A program made the translations under genes and the position numbers. A DNA stretch of 34,187 bases. Origin: Pseudomonadota bacterium (GTDB taxonomy: Bacteria; Pseudomonadota; Gammaproteobacteria; Burkholderiales; Burkholderiaceae). Location of the stretch: assembly GCA_021783435.1 (NCBI GenBank), contig JAJXUC010000022.1:1-34187 (forward strand), written 5' to 3'. Positions within the stretch are counted from its first letter, which is position 1. Each line of letters begins with the position of its first letter. This document shows, one piece after another, positions 33,510 to 34,187 of the stretch. Under the pieces are notes generated by a model. That model was not told the origin of the DNA and ran no database searches. It saw only the letters and a program-made list of their open reading frames with translations.

Positions 33510-34187
33510 CTAGTCGCGCGGCCAGACCAGCAGATGCGCAGCGCGCAGATCCACCGTGAGTTCCTGGCCGATGGCCAGCGCATGGTGGTCGGCCAGGCGA
33601 TAGGGCACATGCAACCACAGCAGGGCGTCGCCGCAACGCAGCGCCGCAGTGGTGTCGGCGCCGCGCACCATGAGGTGCTCGACGCGGGCGAGCACCGGGT
33701 TCTCGCTGGGGCGCAGCTCCCGCTGCTTGATGGGCGGCAGGCGCACGTCGTCGGCCGACACCACCCAGTCCACCACGGCGCCGGGCGCGAGGTGCGCAAG
33801 CTGCTTGGCCTGCGGCACCCGCAGGGTGAGCGCGGCTTCGTCCCAGTGCAGCAGGGTGCTGGCGGATTGCGGCTCGTGCCTGAGCACCGTGGCGCTGAAG
33901 CGGTTGCGGTAGCCCAGCAGTGCCGCGGCCCGGATGTCGGCGGGATGGGCAAAGACGTCGCGCGGGGTGCCTTGCTGCACCACGCGTCGCCCGGCGAGCA
34001 GCACCATCCAGTCGGCCATGGCGGCGAGATGGGCGTCGTGCGTGGCAGCGAGCGCGGGGATGGACAGGCGGTGCATGCGCGACACCAGCTCGGCCATGAC
34101 GTCGTCGCGGGTGCTGGCATCGAGCGCGGAGGTGGGTTCGTCGAGCAACAGGATCTGCGGCTTGCGCGCCAGCGCCCGCGCCAGGGC
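33510..34187 (-). CDS. ABC transporter ATP-binding protein, 3' part (ModC/TOBE-type)
   Basis: The gene enters from beyond the window end and only the last 225 residues are visible. They begin ALARALARKPQILLLDEPTSALDAST (Walker B and D-loop), followed by the switch histidine in LAATHDAHLA. After the ATPase comes a C-terminal beta-rich part with TOBE-like character (about residues 90-225: FSATVLRHEPQS, LRVPQAKQLAHL, VLARVEHLMVRGADTTAAL, IGQELTVDLRAAHLLVWP). This layout is found in importers for molybdate, iron(III), sulfate or polyamines. ModC-like is my first guess, but the substrate cannot be fixed without the permease genes. Walker A and the signature motif are off-window. It is followed on (-) by the TMEM175-type gene after 88 bases. 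Confidence 0.85.
   Translation of the reverse strand, partial: ALARALARKPQILLLDEPTSALDASTRDDVMAELVSRMHRLSIPALAATHDAHLAAMADWMVLLAGRRVVQQGTPRDVFAHPADIRAAALLGYRNRFSATVLRHEPQSASTLLHWDEAALTLRVPQAKQLAHLAPGAVVDWVVSADDVRLPPIKQRELRPSENPVLARVEHLMVRGADTTAALRCGDALLWLHVPYRLADHHALAIGQELTVDLRAAHLLVWPRD

Overview
The window comes from a high-GC (roughly two-thirds G+C) proteobacterial chromosome. The order hemA-prfA-prmC-grxD-ubiX, the order rplM-rpsI-(argC)-erpA-anmK-M23 peptidase-tyrS, and the protein sequences themselves point to Betaproteobacteria, order Burkholderiales, possibly a Thiomonas-like organism. The genus is an inference I could not test. Most of the window is ordinary housekeeping chromosome with complete genes. 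No rRNA, tRNA, CRISPR array, transposase, integrase or prophage gene was found.

Layout. 1-1.6 kb: ychF and a cold-shock gene with its terminator. 1.6-3.8 kb: a fumarylacetoacetate-hydrolase-family gene (-), the transporter rarD (+) and a small membrane protein (-). 4.0-8.5 kb: hemA, prfA, prmC, grxD and ubiX, all (+), covering tetrapyrrole synthesis, translation termination, Fe-S trafficking and prenylated-flavin synthesis. 8.5-12 kb: an OprB-like porin (+) facing a FecR/tryptophan-rich secreted protein with a very long proline-rich tail (-). 12.5-15.8 kb: panD, rplM-rpsI, argC, erpA. 15.8-16.6 kb: a clearly lower-GC insert holding one unknown membrane protein and several inverted repeats. 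16.6-20.7 kb: on (-), two tandem M23 peptidase paralogues followed by anmK. 21.0-22.7 kb: tyrS (+) and a small GlsB/YeaQ-type membrane protein (-). 22.8-26.4 kb: an M20 amidohydrolase (-), then kynU and kynA (+) for tryptophan catabolism. 26.6-29.4 kb: a three-gene surface-glycosylation module resembling gtrB/gtrA/gtrC with gtrA inverted. 29.5-32.8 kb: bioA-bioD-bioF. 32.8-34.2 kb: a TMEM175-type channel and the 3' part of an ABC transporter ATPase, both (-).

How the genes work together. The M23 pair and anmK form one cell-wall turnover and recycling unit on (-). The two M23 proteins have equal length (493 aa), but the upstream one has lost a zinc-ligand histidine (HLH became HLY), so it may be a non-catalytic partner of its neighbour. 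This is the most interesting observation in the window. KynA and KynU are present without the connecting formamidase KynB. The bio genes cover the middle of the biotin pathway without bioB. The gtr-like trio would make and flip a lipid-linked sugar and then add it to a surface glycan.

Limits: starts were chosen by family alignment from memory, Shine-Dalgarno matches and coding bias. Promoters are -10-like matches only. No database search was possible.
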